Shown here one piece after another: positions 34,915-43,885 of a stretch of 64,000 nt of DNA; the stretch's first letter is position 1; the number at the start of each line of letters is the position of its first letter. This stretch comes from Albidovulum sediminis (lineage in GTDB: Bacteria > Pseudomonadota > Alphaproteobacteria > Rhodobacterales > Rhodobacteraceae). The DNA is taken from positions 80,846 through 144,845 of the forward strand of contig NZ_JAOCQF010000002.1 of assembly GCF_025380365.1 (NCBI RefSeq), in the 5' to 3' direction. The notes beneath the pieces were generated by a model. It was not told where the DNA came from, did not search any database, and was given only the letters and a program-made list of their open reading frames with translations. The position numbers and the translations under genes were made by a program.

Positions 34915-37269
34915 ATGCCCAGCGTGACGGAAATTCTTGAGAGCATGGACTACGGACCGGCCCCGGAAGCCACGGGCGAGGTGACGAAGTGGCTATCCAC
35001 ACGCGGAAGCTTCGGCCACTTCATCGGCGGCCGCTTCACCGCGCCGGGGCAGACCTTCGATGTCAGGAACCCCGCCACCGGCGATCTGCTGGCGAAGGTG
35101 ACGCAAGGCACGGCCGCCGATGTCGCCGCCGCGGTCAAGGCTGCCCGTTCCGCCCTGTCCCGCTGGTCCAGGCTTTCGGGGCATGAGCGCGCGCGGCATC
35201 TCTATGCGCTGGCCCGCCACATCCAGAAGCGCGAGCGCTTCCTTGCGGTGCTGGAAACGCTCGACAACGGCAAGCCGATCCGCGAGACGCGCGACATCGA
35301 CGTGCCGCTGGCTGCGCGCCATTTCTACCACCACGCCGGCTGGGCCGAGGTGCTGGCAGACGAGTTTCCCGGCCGCGGCCCGGTGGGGGTCTGCGGGCAG
35401 ATCATCCCGTGGAACTTCCCGCTCCTGATGCTGGCCTGGAAGATCGCGCCCGCGCTGGCGGCGGGCAACACCGTCGTCCTGAAACCCGCCGAATACACCC
35501 CCCTGACCGCGCTCGCCTTCGCAGAGATTTGCGCCGAGGTCGGGCTGCCGAAAGGGGTCGTCAACATCGTCACCGGCGACGGAGCGACCGGGGCGGCGCT
35601 GGTCGCGGCCGAGGTTGACAAGATCGCCTTCACCGGCTCCACCGAGGTCGGGCGGGCGATCCGCAGGGCCACGGCGGGCACGGGCAGGAAGCTGACGCTG
35701 GAACTTGGCGGCAAGTCGCCCTTCGTCGTCTTCGCCGATGCCGATATCGACGCCGCGGTCGAGGGCGTGGTGGACGCGATCTGGTTCAACCAGGGCCAGG
35801 TCTGCTGCGCCGGGTCGCGCATCCTGGTGCAGGAGGGGATCGCGCGCGACTTCACCGAACGGCTGGCTGTGCGGATGGGCAAGCTGCGCGTGGGTGATCC
35901 GCTCGACAAGTCGACCGACATGGGCGCGATCGTCGACCCGGTCCAGCTTGCCCGCATCCGCGATCTGGTCGCGCAGGGCGAGGCGGAAGGCGCGGTGCTG
36001 CATCAGGCGCCCTGCCGGTTGCCGGACAGGGGCAGTTTCTATGCGCCGGGATTCCTGACCAACGTGGCGCCGGCCAACATCCTCTCCGAGGTCGAGATCT
36101 TCGGCCCGGTCGCCACGCTGACCACATTCCGCACCCCGGACGAGGCGGTGGAACTGGCCAACAACACCCGATACGGCCTTGCCGCCTCGATCTGGTCGGA
36201 GAACATCAACCTGGCTCTCGACGTGGCCTCGAAGGTCAAGGCGGGGGTGGTCTGGATCAACGCCACCAACGTCTTTGATGCGGGCGCCGGCTTCGGCGGC
36301 TACCGCGAAAGCGGCTTCGGCCGCGAGGGCGGGCGCGAGGGGATGGGCGAATACCTTACAGAGGTTCCGGTGAAGGCGAAGGCGGAACCGGCCCCGGTCG
36401 CCCCCGACGCGGCACCCGTGCCGGAGGCCCCGGCCGGGGCGGACCCGATCGACCGGACGGCAAAGCTCTACATCGGCGGCGCGCAGAAGCGCCCGGACGG
36501 CGGCCATTCCTACGCCGTGCGCGGCAAAGGCGGGGTCATCGGGCTTGCCGGACTTGGCAACCGCAAGGATATCCGCAACGCGGTCGAGGCCGCGCACAAG
36601 GCCTCCGGCTGGGGCAAGGCCACCGGCCACAACCGCGCGCAGGTGCTTTACTACCTGGCCGAAAACCTGTCCGCGCGGGACGCGGAATTCGCCCGGCGCC
36701 TTGCCTCCGCGCGGGTTCCGAAACCGCAGGAGGAGGTCGCGACGGCTATCCGCCGCGCCTTCTGGTATGCGGCACAGGCCGACAAGTTCGACGGCGCGGT
36801 GCATGCGACGAAGTCGGCCCATGTGACGCTCGCCATGCCCGAACCCTTCGGGGTTATGGGCCTGGCCTGCCCGACTGACGCGCCGCTTCTGGGGTTCCTC
36901 AGCCTCGTGCTTCCGGCCATCGCCATGGGCAACCGCGTGGTCGCGATCCCCTCGCAGAACATGCCGCTCGCCGCCACCGATCTTTACCAGGTGTTCGACA
37001 CCTCGGACTTGCCCGGCGGCGTCGTCAACATCGTGACCGGGCCGCGCGACGAGCTTGCAAAGACGCTCGCCGGCCACGACGACGTGGCGGCGATGTGGTA
37101 CTGCGGCAGCGCTGCCGGCGCGGCCATGGTCGAGGCGGAATGCGCGGGCAACCTCAAGGCGACCTGGATCGTCAGGAACCGCGACTGGCTTTCGGCCGAG
37201 GGGCAGGGGCGTGGTTTTCTGGATCACGCCACGCAGATCAAGAACATCTGGGTGCCCTACGGCGAATGA
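34915..37269 (+). CDS. Double-domain aldehyde dehydrogenase downstream of deoC
   Basis: 784 residues made of two aldehyde dehydrogenase-like halves. The first (about 30-500) is complete: IIPWNFPLLMLAWKIAPALA, FTGSTEVGRAIRR, Glu in LELGGKSPFVVFAD and Cys in NQGQVCCAGSR near 298. A Pro/Ala-rich linker (about 490-515) leads to the second half (520-784), which keeps the fold (RRAFWYAAQADKFDGAVHAT, GVMGLACPTDAPLLGFLSLV) but lacks the QxC catalytic motif. It likely oxidises acetaldehyde from DeoC. AGAGCGAG precedes the ATG at 34915. Confidence 0.88.
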   Translation: MPSVTEILESMDYGPAPEATGEVTKWLSTRGSFGHFIGGRFTAPGQTFDVRNPATGDLLAKVTQGTAADVAAAVKAARSALSRWSRLSGHERARHLYALARHIQKRERFLAVLETLDNGKPIRETRDIDVPLAARHFYHHAGWAEVLADEFPGRGPVGVCGQIIPWNFPLLMLAWKIAPALAAGNTVVLKPAEYTPLTALAFAEICAEVGLPKGVVNIVTGDGATGAALVAAEVDKIAFTGSTEVGRAIRRATAGTGRKLTLELGGKSPFVVFADADIDAAVEGVVDAIWFNQGQVCCAGSRILVQEGIARDFTERLAVRMGKLRVGDPLDKSTDMGAIVDPVQLARIRDLVAQGEAEGAVLHQAPCRLPDRGSFYAPGFLTNVAPANILSEVEIFGPVATLTTFRTPDEAVELANNTRYGLAASIWSENINLALDVASKVKAGVVWINATNVFDAGAGFGGYRESGFGREGGREGMGEYLTEVPVKAKAEPAPVAPDAAPVPEAPAGADPIDRTAKLYIGGAQKRPDGGHSYAVRGKGGVIGLAGLGNRKDIRNAVEAAHKASGWGKATGHNRAQVLYYLAENLSARDAEFARRLASARVPKPQEEVATAIRRAFWYAAQADKFDGAVHATKSAHVTLAMPEPFGVMGLACPTDAPLLGFLSLVLPAIAMGNRVVAIPSQNMPLAATDLYQVFDTSDLPGGVVNIVTGPRDELAKTLAGHDDVAAMWYCGSAAGAAMVEAECAGNLKATWIVRNRDWLSAEGQGRGFLDHATQIKNIWVPYGE

Positions 37270-37325
37270 GCGCCCGTTGCCTGCCGGTCCCGTTTCGGCC
37301 ACTCTCGCGCCGAATGGGGGTGCCG

Positions 37326-38705
37326 ATGCATCGCATGGCCGTCACGATCCTTTCCGCGCTGCTCCTGCCTGGGGCGGCTTTTGCCCACGCGACGCAGCGG
37401 GCGGTGCTGCACACGCTGCCAACAACGCCCTATCTTGTTGCCGCTGGTGCTGCGGTCGCGCTGTCCGCGCTGATCGTGACCTTCGCTGCCCGCGTGCCGG
37501 CGCCGCGGTCCGTCCGGCTGATCTCGCGCCCCGTGGTGCCGCGCGACCTTGGCAGCTGGTTTTCTGCGCTCCTTCTCGGCCTGCTGGTCTGCGTGGGCTT
37601 CTTCGGCAACCGCGACCCCTTTGGCAACCTGCTGACGCTCACCGTCTGGATCGTCCTTTGGGTCGCCCTCACGCTGGCGGTTGCGGTCTTCGGCAACCTC
37701 TGGCGCGGCCTCGATCCCTGGACGGGGCCGGTGCGCGCGGCGCGGCGCGCGCTGGGGCGCAGGGGAGGTATCGGCCTGTCGCGGCTTGGCCACTGGTCCG
37801 CGGTCGCGGGATACATGGGGTTCGCCTGGTTCGAGATCGTCTCGCTCGCCCCCGCAGATCCCGCCGTGCTGGCGCGCGCCGTCCTTCTCTACTGGGTCAC
37901 GATCTTCGTGCTTGCCGTGGCCGAGGGGGAGGACTGGCTGGAGAAGGGCGAGTTCCTGACGGTCTACTTCGGCTTCGTTGCGAAGATCGCGCCGCTCTGG
38001 GCCGAGCGTGACAACGGCCGGCTGACCTTTCGCCTCGGCTGGCCGGGCGCGCAGATCGTCGGCATGGCGCCATTGACCCTTTCGCAGGCCGCCTTTGTCA
38101 CCGCGGTCCTCGCCTCGGTCAGCTTCGACGGGCTGCATGAGACGTTCTGGTGGCTGGCGCTGATCGGGATCAACCCGCTCGACGTGCCGGGGCGGTCCGC
38201 GGTGATAGGGGTGAACACGCTGGGCCTTCTGGCCACCTGGGCGGTCATGTCGGGACTGATCGCCGCCGCGATCCGCGCGGAACTGGCGCTGTCCGGCCGG
38301 GTCGCGCTGTCCTTCGGCCGCGCGGCCGGGCCCACCGTGCTGTCCTTCCTGCCGATCGCCACGGGATACCACGTCGCGCATTACCTTGTCGCGTTGCTCT
38401 CATCCGGCCAGTATGTGCTGGTAGCCCTGAACGACCCTTTCCACCGCGACTGGGCGCTGCTCGGGTTGCCCGAGCACTGGGTCGGCTTCGGGTTCCTCGT
38501 GCGCGAGGACTCCGTCCGTCTGATCTGGCAGGCGCACTGGGCGATCATCCTGTCGGCGCATCTGCTGGCCGTGCTGCTGGCCGCCCACATCGCGCGCGCC
38601 GCCGGATTGCAGACGCGGCGCATCGCGCAGCTTCCTGTCGCCGCACTCATGGTGCTTTACACGGTGTTCGGCCTCTGGCTCCTGTCCACCCCGGCCGCGG
38701 GCTGA
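37326..38705 (+). CDS. Polytopic integral membrane protein of unknown function
   Basis: 459 residues with roughly ten to twelve hydrophobic helices and a cleavable-looking N-terminus (MAVTILSALLLPGAAFAHAT). Conserved-looking polar stretches: FFGNRDPFGNLLTLTVWIVL, GNLWRGLDPWTGPVRAARRA, VAEGEDWLEKGEFLTVYFGF, FDGLHETFWWLALIGINPLD and SFLPIATGYHVAHYLVALLS, with His in HVAHY and Asp/Glu in membrane-adjacent positions that could bind metal or haem. I do not recognise the family. The start is the ATG at 37326 after GGGGG; ATGs at 37314 and 37335 are alternatives. It lies between deoC-ALDH and the purine/ureide region. Confidence 0.75.
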   Translation: MHRMAVTILSALLLPGAAFAHATQRAVLHTLPTTPYLVAAGAAVALSALIVTFAARVPAPRSVRLISRPVVPRDLGSWFSALLLGLLVCVGFFGNRDPFGNLLTLTVWIVLWVALTLAVAVFGNLWRGLDPWTGPVRAARRALGRRGGIGLSRLGHWSAVAGYMGFAWFEIVSLAPADPAVLARAVLLYWVTIFVLAVAEGEDWLEKGEFLTVYFGFVAKIAPLWAERDNGRLTFRLGWPGAQIVGMAPLTLSQAAFVTAVLASVSFDGLHETFWWLALIGINPLDVPGRSAVIGVNTLGLLATWAVMSGLIAAAIRAELALSGRVALSFGRAAGPTVLSFLPIATGYHVAHYLVALLSSGQYVLVALNDPFHRDWALLGLPEHWVGFGFLVREDSVRLIWQAHWAIILSAHLLAVLLAAHIARAAGLQTRRIAQLPVAALMVLYTVFGLWLLSTPAAG

Positions 38706-38713
38706 AAAAACCC

Positions 38714-38741
38714 TTGGACTTTTCATTTGCATACGCACAAT
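38714..38741 (+). promoter_or_regulatory. Possible promoter of the LIV-type importer operon
   Basis: TTGGAC (38714-38719) and CACAAT (38736-38741), spaced 16 bases, in an AT-richer patch 60 bases before the binding-protein start. A fair match to a housekeeping-type promoter; not decisive. Confidence 0.3.
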
Positions 38742-38800
38742 CTGAACCGAAGGCGCGGGCGCGGAAAGCCGCGCGCCAGACCCAGCAGCGGAGATGACAC

Positions 38801-40096
38801 ATGACATCCAGACTGATCGGAAAATCCCAGAGCCGTCGTTCTGTCCTGACGGGCATGGCGGCAGGTGCGGGCGCGCTCGCGCTGCCCTCGTTCTTCCCCG
38901 GCTACACGCATGCGCAAAGCAGCGAGCCTATCCGGCTGGGCTTCCAGCTTCACCGTACCGGCATCGGCGCCTCCTATGGCCGCTGGTACGAACGCACCGC
39001 CACCGCGGCGCTCAAGGTGCTGAACGAGGCCGGCGGCATCAACGGCCGCCCGGTCGAGATCATTTTCGAGGATGACGGCACCGACCCCGCCCGCGGGGCC
39101 GAGGTCTTTGGCAAGCTGGCCACGCAGTCGAACTGCGATCTGGTCTTCGGCGCGCTCTTTTCCCACGTCGTGATCGGCACGGCGCCGCGCGCGGCGGAAC
39201 TGAAGGTGCCCTATCTCGTGTGTTCCGAGGGGCATCACGTCGCCTCGGGCATGCTGAACCGCTGGACGCTGCAACCCGGCATCACCGATGTGAAAAGCCA
39301 GGTGCAGGGCATGGCGCCCTGGGTCGCGGGCAACCTTGGCAAGAAGGTCACGATGATCTTCCCCGACTTCGCTTTCGGCCACGACCACCGCGACTACTTC
39401 ACCGCCGCCATCGCCGCGCAGGGGGGCGAGGTGATCGCCCAGATCGCGATTCCCCCGACCGAAACCTCGTTCACCCGCTACTTCCCGCAGATCCCGGCCG
39501 AGACCGAGGTGATCTATCACGTCATGGTGGGCCCCGCCGTCCTGACCTTCGTCAAGGAACTGGGCGAATTCTACGGCTCGGGCGCGCGGCCGCAGCTTTT
39601 CGGCTTCATCGATTCGCTCGAAGCGGTCGACATCGCCTCTCCCGGCCTCGAGTTCCTGGAAGGGTCGCATTTCTGGGAAGGCCACCCGCGTGTCAAGCAG
39701 GCCGACGCCTCGGAGCACGAGGTGTTCTACCGCGCCGCGGTGGGGGTTGACGACAACGGCGCCTCGGTCACCGACCCGGCGGACGTGGCGACCTATGCCC
39801 ACATGTTTTCCACCTGGGAAACGCTTTTCGTCATCAAGGCGGGGATGGAGGCGGCCGGCTATCAGGGCCCGGCAGACCGTCAGAAGCTGGTCGAGGCGAT
39901 CGAGGCGATGACCGAGTTCGCCGAAAGCCGCGAACATCCGCAGGGGGCCAAGACCTTCAACGGCAAGACCCACCAGGCCTTCGGGTTGCAGTCGATCACG
40001 CAGGTTCAGGGTGGCAAGCTGATCCGCGTGCACCAGACCTCGCTCGAGGACGGGTACTATCCGGACGAGGTCGACTATACCTCGCAGTCCTTCTGA
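38801..40096 (+). CDS. Periplasmic binding protein of a LIV/amide-type ABC importer
   Basis: 431 residues. The Tat-like signal QSRRSVLTGMAAGAGALALP ends near AHA. The mature protein is a type I periplasmic fold: RTGIGASYGRWYERTATAAL, NEAGGINGRPVEIIFEDDGT, then VFGALFSHVVIGTAPRAAEL. The sequence is nearer to the urea/short-amide binding group than to leucine binders. It heads a five-gene operon followed by purine-breakdown genes, so a purine, ureide or urea-type ligand is likely (inference). GGAG precedes the ATG. Confidence 0.88.
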   Translation: MTSRLIGKSQSRRSVLTGMAAGAGALALPSFFPGYTHAQSSEPIRLGFQLHRTGIGASYGRWYERTATAALKVLNEAGGINGRPVEIIFEDDGTDPARGAEVFGKLATQSNCDLVFGALFSHVVIGTAPRAAELKVPYLVCSEGHHVASGMLNRWTLQPGITDVKSQVQGMAPWVAGNLGKKVTMIFPDFAFGHDHRDYFTAAIAAQGGEVIAQIAIPPTETSFTRYFPQIPAETEVIYHVMVGPAVLTFVKELGEFYGSGARPQLFGFIDSLEAVDIASPGLEFLEGSHFWEGHPRVKQADASEHEVFYRAAVGVDDNGASVTDPADVATYAHMFSTWETLFVIKAGMEAAGYQGPADRQKLVEAIEAMTEFAESREHPQGAKTFNGKTHQAFGLQSITQVQGGKLIRVHQTSLEDGYYPDEVDYTSQSF

Positions 40097-40157
40097 CCGC
40101 TGTCGAACCGGGCGGGGGCGTGCCGCGCCCCTGCCGCACTGACGTCAGAGGATCTGC

Positions 40158-41039
40158 GTGAGCTTCGGACCCTTCCTGCTTCTGGCCCTGATGGAGGGCA
40201 TGGTGACCTCGGCGGTGCTCGCGCTTGCCGCGGTCGGGCTCAGCCTCGTCTTCGGCATCATGCGCGTGGTCAACGTCGCGCATGGCGAGTTTTTCATGCT
40301 GGGCGCGGTTTCGGCCTGGTTCGTTTCGCAATGGGTGCCGGGTCCGCCTGCCGTGGCCTTCGTCGCGGCGCTGATCCTGTGCCCGCTGTTCGTCGCCGCC
40401 ATCGCGGCGCTGGCGGACATGGTGGTGCTGAAGCGCCTGAACTACCAGCCCGAGGCGACGATCGTCGCCACCATCGGCCTTCTCTATATCCTTCAGCAGG
40501 CGGCGTTGTCGTTCTACGGTCCCGATGCGCGCCCGGTGCCGGCGCCCTTCAACTTCCGCGTCCAGCTGCCATGGTTCGGCTATTCCGGCTACAAGATCGC
40601 GGTCGTCGCGGCCTCGGCCCTGGTGCTTCTGGGGGTCTGGCGGCTTCTGGCGAAAAGCCGCGTCGGCCTGATCATGCGGGCGACGCAGTATGACCGCGAG
40701 ACCGCCCGCGCCTTTGGCATCAACGTGGACCGCGTCTATGCCGGCGTCTTCGCGCTGGGCGGCGGGCTGGCCGCGCTGGCGGCGGTGCTGATCGTACCAA
40801 TCCAGCAGGCGCACTACCTGATGGGGACCGACCCGCTGCTCCTCTCTTTCATCGTCGTGATCATCGGCGGGCTGGGCAGCCTGCGCGGCACGGTCATCGC
40901 CGCCCTTCTGATCGGGCTGTCGGACGGGGTCATCTCCACCTTCTTCGCGCCGACCCTGGCCAAGATCGTGGCGACGCTTCTGGTCGCCCTCGTCCTCGTC
41001 TTCCGCCCGCAGGGTCTGTTCGGGAGGCGCGCGCTGTGA
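40158..41039 (+). CDS. ABC importer permease, LivH/UrtB-like
   Basis: 293 residues with about eight hydrophobic helices. VGLSLVFGIMRVVNVAHGEF near 35 and LIMRATQYDRETARAFGINV near 175 are typical of branched-chain/urea permeases. The start is a GTG at 40158 with AGAGGATCT upstream. The next gene starts inside its stop codon. Confidence 0.92.
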   Translation: MSFGPFLLLALMEGMVTSAVLALAAVGLSLVFGIMRVVNVAHGEFFMLGAVSAWFVSQWVPGPPAVAFVAALILCPLFVAAIAALADMVVLKRLNYQPEATIVATIGLLYILQQAALSFYGPDARPVPAPFNFRVQLPWFGYSGYKIAVVAASALVLLGVWRLLAKSRVGLIMRATQYDRETARAFGINVDRVYAGVFALGGGLAALAAVLIVPIQQAHYLMGTDPLLLSFIVVIIGGLGSLRGTVIAALLIGLSDGVISTFFAPTLAKIVATLLVALVLVFRPQGLFGRRAL

Positions 41040-41980
41040 CCGTCGCCACCCGGATCTGGGCCGTTCACCTTGCCGTGCTCGCGCTCCTCCTGGCGGGCGG
41101 ATTCCTGTTGCCGGCCTACCACCAGACCAACGTCGCCAAGGTGATGGTGCTGGCCACCTACGCGATGGGCTACAACATCGCCTTCGGCTACACCGGCCTG
41201 CTGAGCCTTGGCCACGCGCTTTTCTTCGGCGCGGGGCTTTATGGCGCGGGCATGCTGGTGCAGCACGCGGGCGTCGGCGCCGGTCCCGCAGCATTGGCGG
41301 GGATTGTCGCGGGTGGTCTTGCGGCGGCGGTGGTCGGGCTCCTCGCGCTCAGGACGCAGGGTGTTGCCTTCATGATCGTCACGCTGATGTTCGCGCAGGC
41401 GGGTTACCTGACCATCCTCTACAACACGGCCTGGACACGCGGCGACGAGGGCATCGTCATCGCGCGGGAGGCGCGGGTGCTGATGGGGTTCGACCTGTCG
41501 GCCGACCTGCCGCGCTACTTCGTGGGCCTGGGCCTTTTCGCGGCCGGGCTGGTGCTGAAACTGTGGCTCGTCCGCTCGCCCACCGGTCGCGTGATGGTGG
41601 CACTGCGCGAGAACGAGGAGCGCAGCCGGATGCTCGGCTACGACCCCTATGCCCGCAAGCTGGCCGCGCTGGTGATCTCCGGCCTTTACGCGGGCGCGGC
41701 GGGGGCGGCCTACGGGCTGCTGTTCGGCTATGTGGGCGCCAGCCTCGCCTCGACCCAGTATTCGATCCTGCCGCTGCTCTGGGTCCTGCTGGGCGGCGCG
41801 GGCACCGTCCTTGGCCCGCTGGTCGGTGCGCTTCTCATGTTCTACCTCATCGACTATTCGAGCGCGTTCACCACGGCCAGCCTTCTGGTCGTCGGCGCGG
41901 CGCTTGTCCTTCTTGTCCTCTTCGCGCCGAAAGGCATCCTTGGCACGCTTCGCGACAGGTGGCTGAAATGGCTGCCGTGA
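41036..41980 (+). CDS. ABC importer permease, LivM/UrtC-like
   Basis: 314 residues, about nine hydrophobic helices; YNIAFGYTGLLSLGHALFFG near 47 and VALRENEERSRMLGYDPYAR near 190 identify a LivM-type permease. It starts at a GTG overlapping the upstream TGA (41036-41039) and overlaps the ATPase gene by 13 bases. Confidence 0.92.
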   Translation: MTVATRIWAVHLAVLALLLAGGFLLPAYHQTNVAKVMVLATYAMGYNIAFGYTGLLSLGHALFFGAGLYGAGMLVQHAGVGAGPAALAGIVAGGLAAAVVGLLALRTQGVAFMIVTLMFAQAGYLTILYNTAWTRGDEGIVIAREARVLMGFDLSADLPRYFVGLGLFAAGLVLKLWLVRSPTGRVMVALRENEERSRMLGYDPYARKLAALVISGLYAGAAGAAYGLLFGYVGASLASTQYSILPLLWVLLGGAGTVLGPLVGALLMFYLIDYSSAFTTASLLVVGAALVLLVLFAPKGILGTLRDRWLKWLP

Positions 41981-42675
41981 CGCTGCTCGAGGCGCGGGGC
42001 CTGACTCGCCACTTCGGCGGGCTGAAGGCCGTCGACGGGGTGGATTTCGACCTGGCCGAGGGGGAGATCCACGCGCTCATCGGCCCGAACGGTGCGGGCA
42101 AGACCACCTTCGTCAGCCTTCTGTGCGGTCGCGTCCCGGTGCAGGCCGGCACCATCCGCTTTGCCGGCGCCGACATCACCCGGCTGCCCGCGCACAAACG
42201 GGTCGGGCGCGGCATCGCCTACACCTTCCAGATCACCCAGATTTTCGCCAACCTGACCGTCTTCGACAACGTGGCGCTGGCCGTGCAGCGCCGGGGCGGG
42301 CCGCTGGACGCGGACACCCGCGCGGCGCTGGAGCGTGTGGGCCTTGCCGACCGCGCGGACCAGATCGCGGGAACCCTCAGCTATGGCCACCAGCGCGTGC
42401 TCGAGATCGCGATGGGGCTGGCGTTGAAGCCGCGCCTCCTCATCCTCGACGAGCCGACGCAGGGCCTGGCCAATGCCGAGATCGACACGTTCAAGGCGCT
42501 GGTGCGCCAGGTCGTGCCCGAAACCACGGTGCTTCTGATCGAACACAACATGGACGTGGTCATGGACCTGGCGGAGCGCATCACAGTCCTGAACTTCGGC
42601 GAGGTTCTGGCGACCGGAACCCCCGCGGCGATCCGGGCCAACCCGGCGGTGCAGGCCGCCTATCTGGGGGGCTGA
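41968..42675 (+). CDS. ABC importer ATPase, LivG/UrtD-like
   Basis: 235 residues. Walker A GPNGAGKTT near 38, the LivG-type Q-loop region AYTFQITQIFANLTVFDNVA, signature LSYGHQRVLEIAMGL near 140 and Walker B LLILDEPTQGL. The signature LSYGH instead of LSGGQ is normal for LivG and UrtD. The ATG lies inside the upstream permease gene. Confidence 0.93.
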   Translation: MAAVTLLEARGLTRHFGGLKAVDGVDFDLAEGEIHALIGPNGAGKTTFVSLLCGRVPVQAGTIRFAGADITRLPAHKRVGRGIAYTFQITQIFANLTVFDNVALAVQRRGGPLDADTRAALERVGLADRADQIAGTLSYGHQRVLEIAMGLALKPRLLILDEPTQGLANAEIDTFKALVRQVVPETTVLLIEHNMDVVMDLAERITVLNFGEVLATGTPAAIRANPAVQAAYLGG

Positions 42676-43371
42676 ATGCTGACGCTTTCGGGCATCGACG
42701 CAGGCTATGGCGCGGTTCAGGTCCTGCGCGCGCTGACGATCGAGGCGCGCACCGGCGAGGTGCTGTGCGTCATGGGCCGCAATGGTGCTGGCAAGTCCAC
42801 CATGCTGAAGACAATCATGGGCCTTGTCCCCGCCACGGCTGGCTCCATCGTGCTCGACGGGCTCGACGTTACCGGCCTTCCCGCGCACGAGGTGCCGCGC
42901 CACGGCATCGGCTATGTCCCGCAGGGCCGCAGGCTGTTCGCCGAACTGACGGTCGCCGAGAATATCGAGATCGGCCTGATGACCCGCCGACGCGGCCAGC
43001 GCACGCGCGAAGAGGTGCTGACCCTCTTCCCGCGCCTGCGCGAACGCCTGAACCAGGTGTCGGGCACGCTTTCGGGCGGGGAACAGCAGATGCTGGCCAT
43101 CGCCCGCGCGCTTTGCCTCGAACCCAAGGTGCTGCTTCTCGACGAACCGACCGAGGGGCTGCAACCCTCGATGATCGCGCTGATCCGCGACACGGTGGTG
43201 GCGCTGAAGGCAACCGGCGTGGCCACCATCCTCGTCGAACAGAGGGTCGACGCGGTTCTGTCGGTCGCCGATCGCGTGGCCTTCATGACCGGCGGCACGG
43301 TGGCCGAAACGGTCGATGCCGCGGGGCTGACGCCCGCTGCACCGCAATTCGCCGCCTATGTGGGCGTCTGA
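42676..43371 (+). CDS. ABC importer ATPase, LivF/UrtE-like
   Basis: 231 residues. Walker A GRNGAGKST near 36, VPQGRRLFAELTVAENIEIG, signature LSGGEQQMLAIARAL near 133 and Walker B VLLLDEPTEGLQPS. It starts on the base after the upstream stop codon. Its stop codon abuts the stop codon of the convergent uraH gene. Confidence 0.94.
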   Translation: MLTLSGIDAGYGAVQVLRALTIEARTGEVLCVMGRNGAGKSTMLKTIMGLVPATAGSIVLDGLDVTGLPAHEVPRHGIGYVPQGRRLFAELTVAENIEIGLMTRRRGQRTREEVLTLFPRLRERLNQVSGTLSGGEQQMLAIARALCLEPKVLLLDEPTEGLQPSMIALIRDTVVALKATGVATILVEQRVDAVLSVADRVAFMTGGTVAETVDAAGLTPAAPQFAAYVGV

Positions 43372-43731
43372 TCAGCTGCCGCGATAGGTCGAATAGCCGA
43401 AAGGCGACAGCAGGAGCGGCACGTGATAGTGCGCCTCCGCGTCCGAGATGCCGAAGCGGATCGGGATGACGTCCAGAAATCGCGGCGCCTCGGGCGGGGC
43501 GCCGGTTGCGTCCAGATAGGCCCCGGCGTGAAAGACAAGCTCATAGCCGCCGGTGGCAAAGGCCCCCTTCGGCAGGATCGGCGCATCGGTCCGCCCGTCC
43601 GCGTTCGTGCGCATCCGAGCCAGCGAAACCCGTTCACCGCCGTCCAGCCGGAAGAGTTCGATCTCCAGCCCCGCCGCCGGCACGCCCCGCGCGGTATCCA
43701 GCACATGCGTCGTCAGATAGCCCTCGGCCAT
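43372..43731 (-). CDS. uraH: 5-hydroxyisourate hydrolase UraH
   Basis: 119 residues, a transthyretin-related protein. It hydrolyses 5-hydroxyisourate, the product of urate oxidation, to OHCU. Active-site His in [12 protein letters not shown], Arg in [13 protein letters not shown], His in [19 protein letters not shown], ending in the diagnostic C-terminal YRGS. It is divergent from puuE-uraD across 154 bases. The upstream enzyme (urate oxidase or hydroxylase) is not in the window. Confidence 0.95.
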   Translation of the reverse strand: MAEGYLTTHVLDTARGVPAAGLEIELFRLDGGERVSLARMRTNADGRTDAPILPKGAFATGGYELVFHAGAYLDATGAPPEAPRFLDVIPIRFGISDAEAHYHVPLLLSPFGYSTYRGS

Positions 43732-43799
43732 GATCCGCCCTCCATTCCGGTCGCGTGCATCATGCGATGGACGACACCGAAATGCGACCGCCCCGGATT

Positions 43800-43824
43800 C
43801 CGAAAGCTCTTTCGGGATTTTTTT
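43800..43824 (+). terminator. Terminator-like hairpin with T7 run in the uraH/puuE divergent region
   Basis: CCGAAAG (43800-43806) / CTTTCGG (43809-43815), then GA and seven T (43818-43824). In the plus direction this has the form of an intrinsic terminator, but it stands before puuE, so it could be an attenuator for puuE or a symmetric operator. The 2-base loop would in practice open to 4 bases (GCTC). Confidence 0.5.
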
Positions 43825-43885
43825 GATAATCTTCCCTCGCGCCCGGGCTTATGCCTAGGGCGTCCCGAACTGCCGGAGCCAAGCG

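Noticed and set aside
34993-37302. A 769-residue open frame antisense to the double aldehyde dehydrogenase
   Set aside because: In DNA this GC-rich, long antisense frames are common. Its protein is Arg/Gly/Asp-rich without motifs, while the plus strand has a full aldehyde dehydrogenase with active-site residues.
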